Of a stretch of DNA of 64,000 nt, positions 25,720-34,302 are shown piece by piece. The notes beneath the pieces are model-generated. The model did no database searches and was not told the DNA's origin. It worked only from the letters and a program-made list of their open reading frames with translations. The first letter of the stretch is position 1. Every line of letters begins with the position of its first letter. A program made the translations under genes and the position numbers. The stretch spans positions 1 through 64,000 of the forward strand of contig CALXOL010000004.1 in NCBI GenBank assembly GCA_944390015.1, given 5' to 3'. This DNA comes from an uncultured Spirochaetaceae bacterium (lineage in GTDB: Bacteria > Spirochaetota > Spirochaetia > Sphaerochaetales > Sphaerochaetaceae).

Positions 25720-26211
25720 TTAAGGTTCTGATGGTAATTTAATTATAGGGTCTGACGCTCGAATCGCCTCTTTGGAGAGTGGTTCATCAATGAGGTCAGG
25801 CTTATTTTTTATACCTATCAATTCTATTGTATATAGTGTATTGCCTTCAATATTGCTCATCTTCATCATTATCTGTGCCCAGCCGCATTTGCCTGAAGGA
25901 CAAAACTCAATAGATGTTTCGTAATATCTGATTGTTACATCAGCATTACCTTTCCTATCAGGTCTCTCAACAATCATATGGCTATATTCATAAAGAACAA
26001 CTATATTTGCAACCGCAGTACTATGTTCTTGAGGTGAGAAACCATTCTTTAATGACTTCTCACGTGCTTTGTTTGATATCATCTTATTGCGACCGACAGA
26101 GCCGTATCTTGCGATTGTTCCGTCTGAGATGTTCTTTATATCCTTGCCCTGCTGTTGCTTCAAGTAATAAGTGGCCTGTTCATTATTAGCCGCATAAACT
26201 GTCTTTTCCAC
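25720..26211 (-). pseudogene. LPD3-like (large polyvalent protein-associated) fragment, N-terminus lost
   Basis: About 163 codons beginning at a GTG. Text such as VYAANNEQATYYLKQQQGKD, ISDGTIARYGSVGRNKMI and HSTAVANIVVLYEYSHMIVE resembles the LPD3 barnase-EndoU-like domain found at the ends of phage and conjugative-element polyvalent proteins and near toxin-type genes. Upstream the frame stays open for about 15 codons without an ATG and then meets TAA, so the 5' part is missing. Its last 80 bp are repeated in decayed form at 11261-11340. The product name rests on remembered family text, not a search. Confidence 0.5.
25728..25810. repeat. 80-bp repeat, copy B (3' end of the LPD3-like fragment)
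   Basis: Matches 11261-11340 with a few substitutions and a three-base length difference inside. It contains inverted GTCTGAC/GTCAGGC and then CTTATTTTTT on the plus strand. Confidence 0.55.
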
Positions 26212-26287
26212 TTTCTCAGCATAATTGATTCTATTCTGAACTGTAAGAGAAAAACAGATTTACATGCTGTTAAATTATTTGTTTTGC

Positions 26288-26941
26288 TTAATCATTTATG
26301 GCCGTAGATAATTCCTCTAAACTTGTTAATGTATGCCTAACCAGCAAATCCGCAGCTTCCTCTATTTTGCTGTTAAGGAGTAAGTCAATTATCTCAAAAT
26401 GTTCTTTATTTATTCTTAACGCTCCGTTATTCCTACCAGTAAAATAGATTATTCTATATCGCTGACTTTGCTCCCAAAGGCTATCAATTATTTTTATCAA
26501 AACATCATTGTCTGATAATTTATAAATCGACTCGTGAAATTCCTTGTTAAGTCTGAGGGAATCGTCCAAAGAAAGAACCTTATCATCATTTTCTTCTAGA
26601 AATTCTTTTATCCTCATAAAGTCTGACTTTTTTGCTTTATTGGCTGCTTCTTTCAAAGCCAATGGTTCAAGCACTCCTCGGAGTGTGAAAATCTGGCGAA
26701 GATTTTCTTTTGATGTAGGGGTCACAATACACCCTCTCCGTGGAGAGATTAAAACAAGATTATCATTAGCTAATTTTTCAATTGCAGTCCTGATAGGTAG
26801 TCGGCTTAATCCAAGTTTCTTTGCATACTCATCTTGGTTAATTTTCTCTCCTGATTTACATGTTCCATTAAGGATCCATTCTTTCATTTGAGCATATGCA
26901 TACTCAGATGCAGTAACTGGGGTATATTTTGTCGGTTCCAT
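26288..26941 (-). CDS. GntR family regulator, FCD (FadR-type) ligand-binding domain
   Basis: 217 residues. The N-terminal winged helix reads ASEYAYAQMKEWILNGTC, KSGEKINQDEYAKKLGLSRL, PIRTAIEKLANDNLVLISPR. The C-terminal all-helical FCD domain has LRGVLEPLALKEAA, LNKEFHESIYKLSDN (metal-ligand Asn/His region) and a late LLVRHTLTSLEEL (His). FCD regulators bind organic acids such as pyruvate, lactate, gluconate or citrate through a metal. It is divergent from the 13-kb catabolic operon, with an 8-bp dyad between the two promoters, so it is very probably that operon's local, substrate-sensing repressor. Confidence 0.88.
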   Translation of the reverse strand: MEPTKYTPVTASEYAYAQMKEWILNGTCKSGEKINQDEYAKKLGLSRLPIRTAIEKLANDNLVLISPRRGCIVTPTSKENLRQIFTLRGVLEPLALKEAANKAKKSDFMRIKEFLEENDDKVLSLDDSLRLNKEFHESIYKLSDNDVLIKIIDSLWEQSQRYRIIYFTGRNNGALRINKEHFEIIDLLLNSKIEEAADLLVRHTLTSLEELSTAIND

Positions 26942-26950
26942 TTGTAAACA

Positions 26951-26979
26951 ATCCTATCGGCTAGGAGAGGGATTGTCAA
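26951..26979 (-). promoter_or_regulatory. Promoter of the GntR regulator gene
   Basis: Minus strand: a perfect TTGACA (26979-26974), 17-bp spacer, TAGGAT (26956-26951). The ATG at 26941 follows the -10 by 9 nt, leaving a leader of only a few bases. Confidence 0.55.
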
Positions 26980-26981
26980 TC

Positions 26982-27034
26982 TTTTGTATAATTGGATACA
27001 AAAAAATATTTTTTATCCAATATCCAAAATCCAA
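26982..27034. promoter_or_regulatory. Operator-like region: 8-bp dyad plus three ATCCAA heptad repeats
   Basis: TTTTGTAT (26982-26989) and ATACAAAA (26996-27003) form a perfect inverted repeat with a 6-bp spacer, the usual kind of GntR/FCD site. Downstream, ATCCAA occurs at 27015, 27022 and 27029, exactly 7 bp apart, and its complement TTGGAT sits inside the dyad at 26992-26997. The block lies between the divergent promoters and just upstream of both -35 boxes. Confidence 0.55.
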
Positions 27035-27051
27035 AAAATTATAAAAAAAAC

Positions 27052-27079
27052 TTGACTTGTAGATTTTTCATGTTTTAAT
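27052..27079 (+). promoter_or_regulatory. Promoter of the catabolic operon
   Basis: TTGACT (27052-27057), 16-bp spacer, extended -10 TGT-TTTAAT (27071-27079). The LeuC-like ATG at 27100 follows a weak AAAAGGA ribosome site. I see no terminator or second obvious promoter until 40370, so the genes downstream probably share this transcript. Confidence 0.6.
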
Positions 27080-27099
27080 GAAATAAAAGGAAAACAAAC

Positions 27100-28359
27100 A
27101 TGCCGAATATGTTATACAAAATACTTTTTGATAAAGTTGGGCGCAGCTTTAAGACAGGAGACGTAGTATTCGCCAAGATTGATTGTGCTATGATGCATGA
27201 TGTTGGTACGGCAGGTGTTGCTCCATTATTAGACTCTTATGGGCTTAAAAAACTTCCCGATGACATACAAATCGTTGTTATTTTAGATCACTTTGTTCCC
27301 GCATGTACCATTATGCATTCTGAGAGTCATGTAAAAGCTCGTTCTTTTGTAAAAAAGTGGGATGTAGAAGACTTTTATGAGGTCGGCAGAGGCGGTATAT
27401 GTCATCAGGTCATGTTGGAAGATGGGTTCGCAAAGAGTGGAAATCTTATAGTTGCAACTGATGCTCATGTTACAACATATGGAGGTATTGGCTGCTTAGG
27501 CTTAGGATGTGGTGTTACAGATGTTGCGATAGCAATTACAACAGGGAAAATCTGGTTAAAAATTCCTAAAACGATAGGAATCAAAATTACAGGAAAATTT
27601 TCTACCAAGGTATCTGCAAAAGATTTTGCTATCCGGATTTTGAAGGATATTCCATTTAGTCTCTTGGATTATTCTGTAGTAGAGATTTATGGTGATGGTA
27701 TTTCGTCTCTTAGCATGGATGAAAGGTTTTGTTTATGTAATATGCTTTCAGAAGGTGGAATAAAGAGCTGTCTTGTTGCTTGTGATTCTAAGACAGAAGA
27801 ATACATGAAGAAACATGCAGATGGAAAATATAAACTTATTCATCCTGATTCTGATGCCGAGTATGACTTTAATTATAGTTACAATCTTTCTGAAATAGAA
27901 CCGATGATTGCTGTTCCTCATCATCCAACAAATGGTATTGCCTTATCTAATTTACCTGAGGTTAAAATCAATCAGGCCTTTATTGGGTCTTGCACAAATG
28001 GGCGACTGGAGGATTTAAGAGTTGCTGCTAATATTTTAAAAGGTAAGAAGGTAAACAAAGATGTCAGATTAGTAATAACTCCTGGTTCCCAAAAAATATA
28101 TAAAGAAGCAATAAAAGAAGGGCTAATTGATATTTTTATTGATTCTGGTGCTCTTATAACAAATCCTTCTTGTGGTGCATGTATAGGTGCTTCATCATTA
28201 CTCGCACCTGGCGAAGTTTGTGTATCGACATCAAATAGAAATTTTAAAGGCCGTATGGGAAGTGTAGAAGCTTCAATTTACTTAGCTTCACCTTATACTG
28301 TGGCCTGTTCTGCTTTGGCTGGATATATAACAAATGAGGTTTTATATGGCGTATGTTAA
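27100..28359 (+). CDS. LeuC-like hydro-lyase large subunit (aconitase superfamily)
   Basis: 419 residues, the length of the compact 3-isopropylmalate dehydratase/dimethylmalate dehydratase large subunits. Cys ligands of the 4Fe-4S cluster are in FIGSCTNGR and NPSCGACIGAS, plus an earlier Cys in LGLGCGVTD. Other family text: MMHDVGTAGVAPLL, VVILDHFVPA, RGGICHQVMLEDGF, VTTYGGIGCLGLG. Together with the small subunit it should move a hydroxyl between adjacent carbons of a malate- or citrate-like acid. Because no leucine genes (leuA) are present and a catabolic operon follows, a degradative substrate is more likely than isopropylmalate. Confidence 0.87.
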   Translation: MPNMLYKILFDKVGRSFKTGDVVFAKIDCAMMHDVGTAGVAPLLDSYGLKKLPDDIQIVVILDHFVPACTIMHSESHVKARSFVKKWDVEDFYEVGRGGICHQVMLEDGFAKSGNLIVATDAHVTTYGGIGCLGLGCGVTDVAIAITTGKIWLKIPKTIGIKITGKFSTKVSAKDFAIRILKDIPFSLLDYSVVEIYGDGISSLSMDERFCLCNMLSEGGIKSCLVACDSKTEEYMKKHADGKYKLIHPDSDAEYDFNYSYNLSEIEPMIAVPHHPTNGIALSNLPEVKINQAFIGSCTNGRLEDLRVAANILKGKKVNKDVRLVITPGSQKIYKEAIKEGLIDIFIDSGALITNPSCGACIGASSLLAPGEVCVSTSNRNFKGRMGSVEASIYLASPYTVACSALAGYITNEVLYGVC

Positions 28360-28876
28360 GAGAGCAAAAATAGGTGCTTGCCTTCCAGATAATGTAAATA
28401 CCGATCTGATTTTTCCTGCTAGATATTTGGTATTGTTTAAGCCTGAAGAGATTCGTACTCATTTATTTGAGGACATAAATCCTAGTTTAGCCAAAGATTT
28501 AGAAAATAGAGCAGTTATTGGAGGTGCTAATTTTGGTTGCGGGTCAGCTCGGGAACAGGGCCTTTCGGCTTTAAAGTATGCTGGTGTTCAGCTTGTAATA
28601 GCAAAGTCTTTCTCAAGGGCTTTTTTCAGAAATGGTTTTAATAATGCAGTACCTCTCTTTATTGCAGATTGTCCAGAACCGATTGAGGAAATTGCTAGTG
28701 TAGGAGATGAGGTTGAGGCGGATTTTGAAAGTGGGCTACTCCGAAATATAACAACAGGAAGGGATTTTCAGTGTTCTCCAACATCTATATTTCTGGTTTC
28801 TTTGCTAAAGGAAGGGGGAATCTGGAATTATTGTCAAAATCATAAGGACGAGATGAATGGAGGTACTGATGAATAA
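28346..28876 (+). CDS. LeuD-like hydro-lyase small (swivel) subunit
   Basis: 176 residues from ATG 28346, with GAGG 6 nt before it. The gene starts 14 bp inside the end of the large-subunit gene. The swivel-domain motifs are NVNTDLIFPARYLVLFKPEE and GGANFGCGSAREQG, which contacts the substrate carboxylates, followed by AKSFSRAFFRNGFNNAVPLF. It completes a heteromeric isopropylmalate dehydratase-type enzyme. The YLVLFKPEE string occupies the loop that sets substrate choice in LeuD/HacB; it does not match the isopropylmalate form I know, consistent with another hydroxy-acid. Confidence 0.87.
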   Translation: MAYVKRAKIGACLPDNVNTDLIFPARYLVLFKPEEIRTHLFEDINPSLAKDLENRAVIGGANFGCGSAREQGLSALKYAGVQLVIAKSFSRAFFRNGFNNAVPLFIADCPEPIEEIASVGDEVEADFESGLLRNITTGRDFQCSPTSIFLVSLLKEGGIWNYCQNHKDEMNGGTDE

Positions 28877-29858
28877 ACATAAGGTGTCAATTCTTCTTGG
28901 AGATGGAGTAGGCCCCATTCAAGCTAAATATTCATCTCAAATTATATGTAAACTTGCAGAAAAACATGGATTCCAAGTCGTTGTTAGTCTCCTTTCCTTT
29001 GGAAAAGAATGCTATAAAAAATCTGGAACACCTTTGCCTGATGAGACAATATGTGGATTGAATACTTCAGATGCCAGTCTACTTTTTGCGGTTGATGGAT
29101 CGGATATTCCTGGTGCAACTCCAGTTGGCCGATTGCGAAAAGTTCTTCAGCTTTATGCAGAAACAAGGAAGATTATACCAGTGCCAGGACAGTGGGCGAT
29201 ATCACAAAATATAAATATTTGTTTTGTTCGTGAAATAACAGAGGGTTTTCTTTGTGATAGAAATTTAGAAATAGGAATGGGGGAGTGGCAAACCGATAAG
29301 GATACTGCTTGCTCAATACGTGTTATACGGAGATATAACTCGATGAGAATAGCAGAGTATGCTTTTGATTATGCATATAGGAATGGATATCAAAAGGTTA
29401 CTGCAGCGCATAAGGCCTCTATATTTAAGTTAACTTGTGGACTTTTTTTGGAGTGTTGTAGGGAAGTAAAGAAAAAATATCCTTCAATTGAATATGAGGA
29501 AAAAGCTGTTGACGATATTGCTGGAGATTTAATTTCAAAACCAGAATCGTTCGGTGTTATTGTTACAACCAATATGTTTGGCGATATTTTATCTGACGAG
29601 GGCGCCTCTCTTGTTAGTGGTTTATGTGTAGGATCAAATATCGGCGAAAGAACAAGGTTATATATGCCTGTCAGGCACAGTGCTTTATATCAATATATCA
29701 ACGATGATAGCTTCGATTCTCATGTATCAATGATGTGTATTTCTGAATTGCTAAATGATCTAGGTGAAGCAACTGCTGCAAAAGAATTGAATTCAAAAAT
29801 ATTCAAGATATGTGGAAAAGGTAGTAACTACCTGGAAAAGTTATTAGACAGCATTTAG
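28869..29858 (+). CDS. Beta-decarboxylating hydroxyacid dehydrogenase (isopropylmalate/isocitrate dehydrogenase family)
   Basis: 329 residues. GGAGG at 28859 precedes ATG 28869; the gene overlaps leuD-like by 8 bp. Family text: ILLGDGVGP at the N-terminus, VIRRYNSMRIAEYAFDYA (substrate Arg and Ser), AAHKASIFKLTCGLFLE (catalytic Lys), and the Asp-rich metal site VDDIAGDLISKP and TTNMFGDILSDEGASLVSG. The NAD-binding GSNIGE is present. It oxidises a 2-hydroxy acid with a 3-carboxyl and releases CO2. With the LeuCD-like pair it forms an isopropylmalate-type three-step module, here in a catabolic setting. Confidence 0.85.
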   Translation: MNKHKVSILLGDGVGPIQAKYSSQIICKLAEKHGFQVVVSLLSFGKECYKKSGTPLPDETICGLNTSDASLLFAVDGSDIPGATPVGRLRKVLQLYAETRKIIPVPGQWAISQNINICFVREITEGFLCDRNLEIGMGEWQTDKDTACSIRVIRRYNSMRIAEYAFDYAYRNGYQKVTAAHKASIFKLTCGLFLECCREVKKKYPSIEYEEKAVDDIAGDLISKPESFGVIVTTNMFGDILSDEGASLVSGLCVGSNIGERTRLYMPVRHSALYQYINDDSFDSHVSMMCISELLNDLGEATAAKELNSKIFKICGKGSNYLEKLLDSI

Positions 29859-29875
29859 ACATAAAGGAGGTAAAA

Positions 29876-31159
29876 ATGGCAGATCTAAGAACTAAGCTAG
29901 GACCTTTAACTTTAAAAAATCCATTTATTGTTGGTGGAGGTCCTCCGGCAGGAACAGTGGAACACATTAAAAAGTGTGTGGATTCTGGACTTGGTGCAAT
30001 TGTCACTAAAACGGCATCAACGGTTTGGTATTTACAGAGATATCCAAGGCCGCTGTATAAGTTGATTGATTACAAGAAAGATCCAAAGCATCCCTTTGAT
30101 ACCCCAAAAGATTATTTTTGGATGCATCGTGAGCATAATTCATGTTATGAACCAATCCCATTTGCAGAGATAATAAGACAATCTTCTGGGTACTGTAAGG
30201 AACATGATTGTAAACTGATTGGAAGTTTCTCATGTAAGACAATGGAAGAATGGAAGAATATTGCACAACTCTATGTTGACGCGGGGGTTGATGCACTTGA
30301 ATTAAATTTTTGCTGCCCATTTCCTCCTACTGGATTATCAAAAAGCGAAGAAGATAACCACGTTGGTATTTATTACACAATGCATCCAGAAGCAGCATAT
30401 GAGGTTCTATCAGAGTTAAAGAAAATCATTAGAGTTCCAATGTTTGTAAAAATGAATCCCGATGGTGCAAATTTTGTCACTGTTGCCAAGAATCTTGAGA
30501 AGGCTGGTGCTGCTGGTGTGACCATGTTTGCAAACAACAAGACAATGCGTGTTGATATTAAAACCGGGAAGCCTTATATCTACGGACCAGGTCCTGGAAC
30601 TGGTACAGGCATGAAACCAATTAGTATGAGATGGGTGTGTGAGGTCGCAGATGCTTGTGATTTCGCTGTAATGGCTGGCCGTGGCGCTGTTACATGGGAT
30701 GATGCCGTAGAATTTATTATGAGTGGTGCTGATGCAGTTCAGTATTGCTCTCCAATAATGATTAGAGGACTTCCTTATGTAAAAGAAATGATTAGAGACT
30801 TGAATAACTTCATGGATGAAATGGGTTATGAAAGCATTGAGGCCATTAAAGATATGGCAAGAAAGCAGTGCTATTCTAATCAGCAACTTGTAGATTTGGT
30901 AAAGCCTCTTTATGCAGAGGTAGATCCCGAAAAATGTATCGGATGTAGGAGATGTGAACGATCTTGTTGGTATGATGCTATTTCATTCAATGATAGAAAA
31001 GCCCTGATTATTAAAAATCACTGCGCTGGTTGTTCGCTGTGTTCACAGCTTTGTCCTCAGGACGCAATTACGATGCATGAAAGAAAATCAGATAAAGAGC
31101 ATTTCCAAGCAATGGCATCAGCTCATCCTGATTTAGCACCAAAAGGTTTTTTTGATTAA
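29876..31159 (+). CDS. PreA-like dihydropyrimidine dehydrogenase / DHOD-type flavoenzyme with two 4Fe-4S clusters
   Basis: 427 residues with a strong AAAGGAGG Shine-Dalgarno. Residues 1-320 are an FMN TIM-barrel of the dihydroorotate dehydrogenase/PreA type (KNPFIVGGGPPAGTVEHIKK, ALELNFCCPFPPTG, VPMFVKMNPDGANFVTVAK, GADAVQYCSPIMIRGLPYVK). The C-terminus is a double ferredoxin, CIGCRRCERSC and CAGCSLCSQLCP. In dihydropyrimidine dehydrogenase, PreA works with PreT, which passes NAD(P)H electrons through such clusters. No PreT gene is here, so electrons may come from ferredoxin or a distant subunit. It may reduce a C=C bond made by one of the dehydratases (inference). Confidence 0.83.
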   Translation: MADLRTKLGPLTLKNPFIVGGGPPAGTVEHIKKCVDSGLGAIVTKTASTVWYLQRYPRPLYKLIDYKKDPKHPFDTPKDYFWMHREHNSCYEPIPFAEIIRQSSGYCKEHDCKLIGSFSCKTMEEWKNIAQLYVDAGVDALELNFCCPFPPTGLSKSEEDNHVGIYYTMHPEAAYEVLSELKKIIRVPMFVKMNPDGANFVTVAKNLEKAGAAGVTMFANNKTMRVDIKTGKPYIYGPGPGTGTGMKPISMRWVCEVADACDFAVMAGRGAVTWDDAVEFIMSGADAVQYCSPIMIRGLPYVKEMIRDLNNFMDEMGYESIEAIKDMARKQCYSNQQLVDLVKPLYAEVDPEKCIGCRRCERSCWYDAISFNDRKALIIKNHCAGCSLCSQLCPQDAITMHERKSDKEHFQAMASAHPDLAPKGFFD

Positions 31160-31179
31160 CACGATAAAAGGAGAAAAAG

Positions 31180-32346
31180 ATGAAAAAAATTACTACATTA
31201 CTACTAGTTTCGTTATTGTCACTCGTCTGTTTATTCGCTGGCGGTAATGCAGAAGAGCCCGGTACTGAAACCATCAAAATCGGAGCCGCATTATCACTGA
31301 CAGGAACTAACGTTCATGGTGGAACAGAGGCCTTAAATGCAATTAATCTTCTCATTGATGAGGTTAATGCAGCTGGTGGAATTAAAGGTAGGCAAATTGA
31401 GCTTTTTGTTGAAAATACCAACTCTGAAGCCGAACAGGCGGTTAATGGAGCATTGAAGCTTGCCAATGAAAATAATGTTCTTGCAATTATAGGACCTGAT
31501 AATGGTACAACTGCTACTGCGATTAAAATGCAAGTAGCTGAAGTATATGAGGTTCCTCAGATTTCAGTTACAGGAAGCTCTCCAAAACTTACATCTGATA
31601 AACCCAAATGGTTCTTCAGAGGTGCGACACCTTCTACTTACCAGTCTACAGAACTAGCAAATTACCTTGTAAATACATTGGGCAAAACAAGAATTGCTAT
31701 TCTTTGCGATGATTCATTAAAAGATCAGGCAACCTCCTTCACAGATGATCTTGCAGCACTTAATCTTGAGCCTGTATCAATGCAGACACATGCGACAGGT
31801 AATACAAACTTTAACGGGCAATTACTTGCGACAAAATCTGCAAATCCAGATGCAATTATGTTTATCGGTTATCCTACAGAATGCGCTAGCGCATTAAAAC
31901 AGGCAACTGATATGGGACTTGATTGTCAGTGGGCTGGAAGTATAGGAACAGTCTATCAGGAGTTAATTAATCTTGCAGGAAGCTTGGCCGAAGGCTTCAT
32001 TGGCTCTATCGGATTTTCCGCTTCAAACCCATCCGAACTTGTTCAGGAGTTTGTAAAGAAGTATGAAGAAAGATATGGTGTAATTCCAGAACATGCAGCA
32101 GGCCAGGCATATGATCAGCTTACCCTGGTTCTTAAAGCAATTGAAGAATGTGATATCGGTTTTACTAATGATTCTCTAGCTAATGACAGATCTCTTATCA
32201 GGGATTGGTTGGAGACAAAAGCAAACGGATTTGAAGGTCTTTCAGGTGTTATCAAATATGATGCAAACGATCATACAGCATATAAGTCCGTAAACCTTGT
32301 TATTGTAAAAGATGGGCAGTGGACTATTCTTCAGGCTTCCCATTAA
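31180..32346 (+). CDS. Liv-type ABC transporter substrate-binding protein
   Basis: 388 residues. Signal peptide MKKITTLLLVSLLSLVCLF followed by AGGNAEE, a style common in spirochaetal binding proteins. The mature part is a Peripla_BP_6 fold: IKIGAALSLTGTNVHGGTEA, INLLIDEVNAAGGIKGRQIE, AIIGPDNGTTATAI and the usual late FEGLSGVIKYDAN. Relatives bind branched-chain amino acids, amides, or carboxylic and aromatic acids. It should deliver the operon's substrate to the LivHMGF-like membrane complex encoded directly downstream. The Cys in the signal region is not in a convincing lipobox, so I do not call it a lipoprotein. Confidence 0.88.
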   Translation: MKKITTLLLVSLLSLVCLFAGGNAEEPGTETIKIGAALSLTGTNVHGGTEALNAINLLIDEVNAAGGIKGRQIELFVENTNSEAEQAVNGALKLANENNVLAIIGPDNGTTATAIKMQVAEVYEVPQISVTGSSPKLTSDKPKWFFRGATPSTYQSTELANYLVNTLGKTRIAILCDDSLKDQATSFTDDLAALNLEPVSMQTHATGNTNFNGQLLATKSANPDAIMFIGYPTECASALKQATDMGLDCQWAGSIGTVYQELINLAGSLAEGFIGSIGFSASNPSELVQEFVKKYEERYGVIPEHAAGQAYDQLTLVLKAIEECDIGFTNDSLANDRSLIRDWLETKANGFEGLSGVIKYDANDHTAYKSVNLVIVKDGQWTILQASH

Positions 32347-32360
32347 AAAAGTATTTTCTT

Positions 32361-32390
32361 CTGTAGTGTAGCGTTAAAACTGCACTACAG
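32361..32390 (+). promoter_or_regulatory. Intra-operon stem-loop between binding-protein and permease genes
   Basis: CTGTAGTG (32361-32368) pairs with CACTACAG (32383-32390); outer and inner bases extend the stem. No T-run follows, so it is not a classical terminator. In ABC operons such hairpins commonly stabilise the upstream mRNA so the binding protein is made in excess. Confidence 0.45.
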
Positions 32391-32449
32391 CAGAAATTAA
32401 AATTAGATGCTGAAATACCAGTACGTTTAGTAAAAAAGGAGATTGTTCT

Positions 32450-33316
32450 ATGATAGATGTTCTTATCATAGGTATTACTTTTGGTTTGATTTATGGGTTG
32501 GTTGCAATTAGTTATAGTTTGATTTGGCAGTCCATGAATCTGATTCACTTTGCGCAGGGCGATCTTTTGATGATAGGTGGCTTCATAGCAATAACACTTA
32601 TAAATCTCGGCATTACAAACATGTTTCCCGTTGTATTGATTACGTTTGTAATCTTGGCATTGATTGGAGTTGTTATGCAAAATGGCATTTATAGGTTTAT
32701 TCCGCAAAAAAGAGTAGTTACCAGAATCATTGCAACTCTTGGTATGGGAATTATTTTTAAGAACCTTGCTGTTTTAATTTGGGGGTCAAATTCTCATGCA
32801 CTTCCTGAGACATTTTTCCCCGGATCTGCAATTTCAATTTTTGGAATAAGTATCAGACCTGTTTATTATTGGACACTTTTGATTTCAATAACACTTGTTG
32901 TCTTACTAATGCTATTCCTTTATAAGACAAAATTCGGATTGGCTGTTCGACTGACAGCATATAATACAGAATTAGCAAAATTGATGGGAGTCAATCCTTT
33001 ATTATATCAAAGTGTAGCTTTCTCTCTTGCTATAGGAATTACAGGTGTCTCTGGAATTCTTTGTAGCCCGATATCATATGTAAACTACAAAATGGGACTT
33101 GCCTTTGGCGTAAAAGGATTTGCAGCTGCTATTATTGGCGGACTGGATAGCTTCCCTGGTGCAATTATCGGTGGAATTGTAATTGGATTAATTGAGGTTG
33201 CTTTTGGACAGTATCTATCTGGGTATATTGATGCAGTTGTGTTCGGAATTATGATAGTTGTTCTTGTCATTAGACCACGTGGTCTCTTTGGTAAATCAAA
33301 GGCTATTAAAATTTAA
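32450..33316 (+). CDS. Liv-type ABC transporter permease (LivH family)
   Basis: 288 residues, about eight membrane segments. LivH-type features: start ITFGLIYGLVAISYSLIW, NLIHFAQGDLLMIGGF, and the C-terminal transporter block GVKGFAAAIIGGLDSFPGAI with GGIVIGLIEV, which contacts the ATPases. ATG preceded by GGAGA. With LivM it forms the membrane channel of the importer. It lies about 100 bp behind the binding-protein gene, after the stem-loop, and 11 bp before livM. Confidence 0.9.
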   Translation: MIDVLIIGITFGLIYGLVAISYSLIWQSMNLIHFAQGDLLMIGGFIAITLINLGITNMFPVVLITFVILALIGVVMQNGIYRFIPQKRVVTRIIATLGMGIIFKNLAVLIWGSNSHALPETFFPGSAISIFGISIRPVYYWTLLISITLVVLLMLFLYKTKFGLAVRLTAYNTELAKLMGVNPLLYQSVAFSLAIGITGVSGILCSPISYVNYKMGLAFGVKGFAAAIIGGLDSFPGAIIGGIVIGLIEVAFGQYLSGYIDAVVFGIMIVVLVIRPRGLFGKSKAIKI

Positions 33317-33327
33317 GGGGGCTGGAA

Positions 33328-34302
33328 ATGAATAGAAAAATAAATAATTTATCATTACCTGTAGTTTCTTTACTTGTTATACTTTTCCCTCTTCTTCTGA
33401 ACAGCTACTACACAATGCGCATACTTTCGACTTTGGGGATTTATCTTATAATCGCTATGGGGTTGAATGTACTATTAGGCTTTACCGGCTTGGTAAGTAT
33501 TGGACAGGCTGGTATATTCGGTATTTCCGCATATGTATGTGGAATACTTATGGAGAGGGCAGGTGTTAACTTTTGGTTTGCATTTTTTTTCGCAATGGCA
33601 GTAGGCCTTCTTGTTGGCTTAGGGCTTGGTGCTATTACCTTAAAGCTTGAATCTGGGTATCTTGCAATTACTACTTTAGGCCTTTGTCTTATGGTAAAAA
33701 ATATCCTTCAGAATTGGGATTCCATGACTAATGGATTTGAAGGGGTAATCGGAATACCCAAACCATCTATTTTCGGCTATGTAATTAAGAGCCAGAAAGC
33801 TGTTTTGGTGACAATTACCATTTTTGTTGTGATTATATTCTGGATGCTAAGATTTTTCCTTAAATCTAAATATGGAAGAAAATTAAGAGCTTCAAGAGAT
33901 AATGAGATCGCGGCAAGTATGATGGGAATTAATGTAGTTTCAACCCGATTACTTGCATTTACAATTGCATCTGTTACAGCTGCGATAGCTGGTTGGCTTT
34001 ATGCTGGTCTTTATGGCGCATTATTTCCTGATTTCTTTAGTATGGATTTGTCCGTTTTGTTCATGTGTATTGTGATTGTTGGCGGGCAAGGTACAATTTG
34101 GGGGCCAATCATTGGTTCATTTGTTGTTGTCTATGGAAAGGAATTGCTTGGAAGTCTGGGAGAAGGCCAGATGTTGGTTTATGGAATAATTCTGGTTCTG
34201 CTATGCGTAGTACAACCTAGTGGGCTGGCAGGTCTATTTGAAAAAGGCTTTGCTAGGCTTAGAGAAATTACCTTAAAAAAGGGAGAAGAAAATGCCAGAT
34301 AA
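33328..34302 (+). CDS. Liv-type ABC transporter permease (LivM family)
   Basis: 324 residues with multiple membrane helices. LivM text: YLIIAMGLNVLLGFTGLVSI, GQAGIFGISAYVCGIL, KLESGYLAITTLGL, and the cytoplasmic coupling region SRDNEIAASMMGINVVSTRL. C-terminal VGGQGTIWGPIIGS is typical. Preceded by AAGGGGG. It overlaps the livG-like gene by 11 bp, so translation is coupled and partners are made in matching amounts. Confidence 0.9.
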   Translation: MNRKINNLSLPVVSLLVILFPLLLNSYYTMRILSTLGIYLIIAMGLNVLLGFTGLVSIGQAGIFGISAYVCGILMERAGVNFWFAFFFAMAVGLLVGLGLGAITLKLESGYLAITTLGLCLMVKNILQNWDSMTNGFEGVIGIPKPSIFGYVIKSQKAVLVTITIFVVIIFWMLRFFLKSKYGRKLRASRDNEIAASMMGINVVSTRLLAFTIASVTAAIAGWLYAGLYGALFPDFFSMDLSVLFMCIVIVGGQGTIWGPIIGSFVVVYGKELLGSLGEGQMLVYGIILVLLCVVQPSGLAGLFEKGFARLREITLKKGEENAR

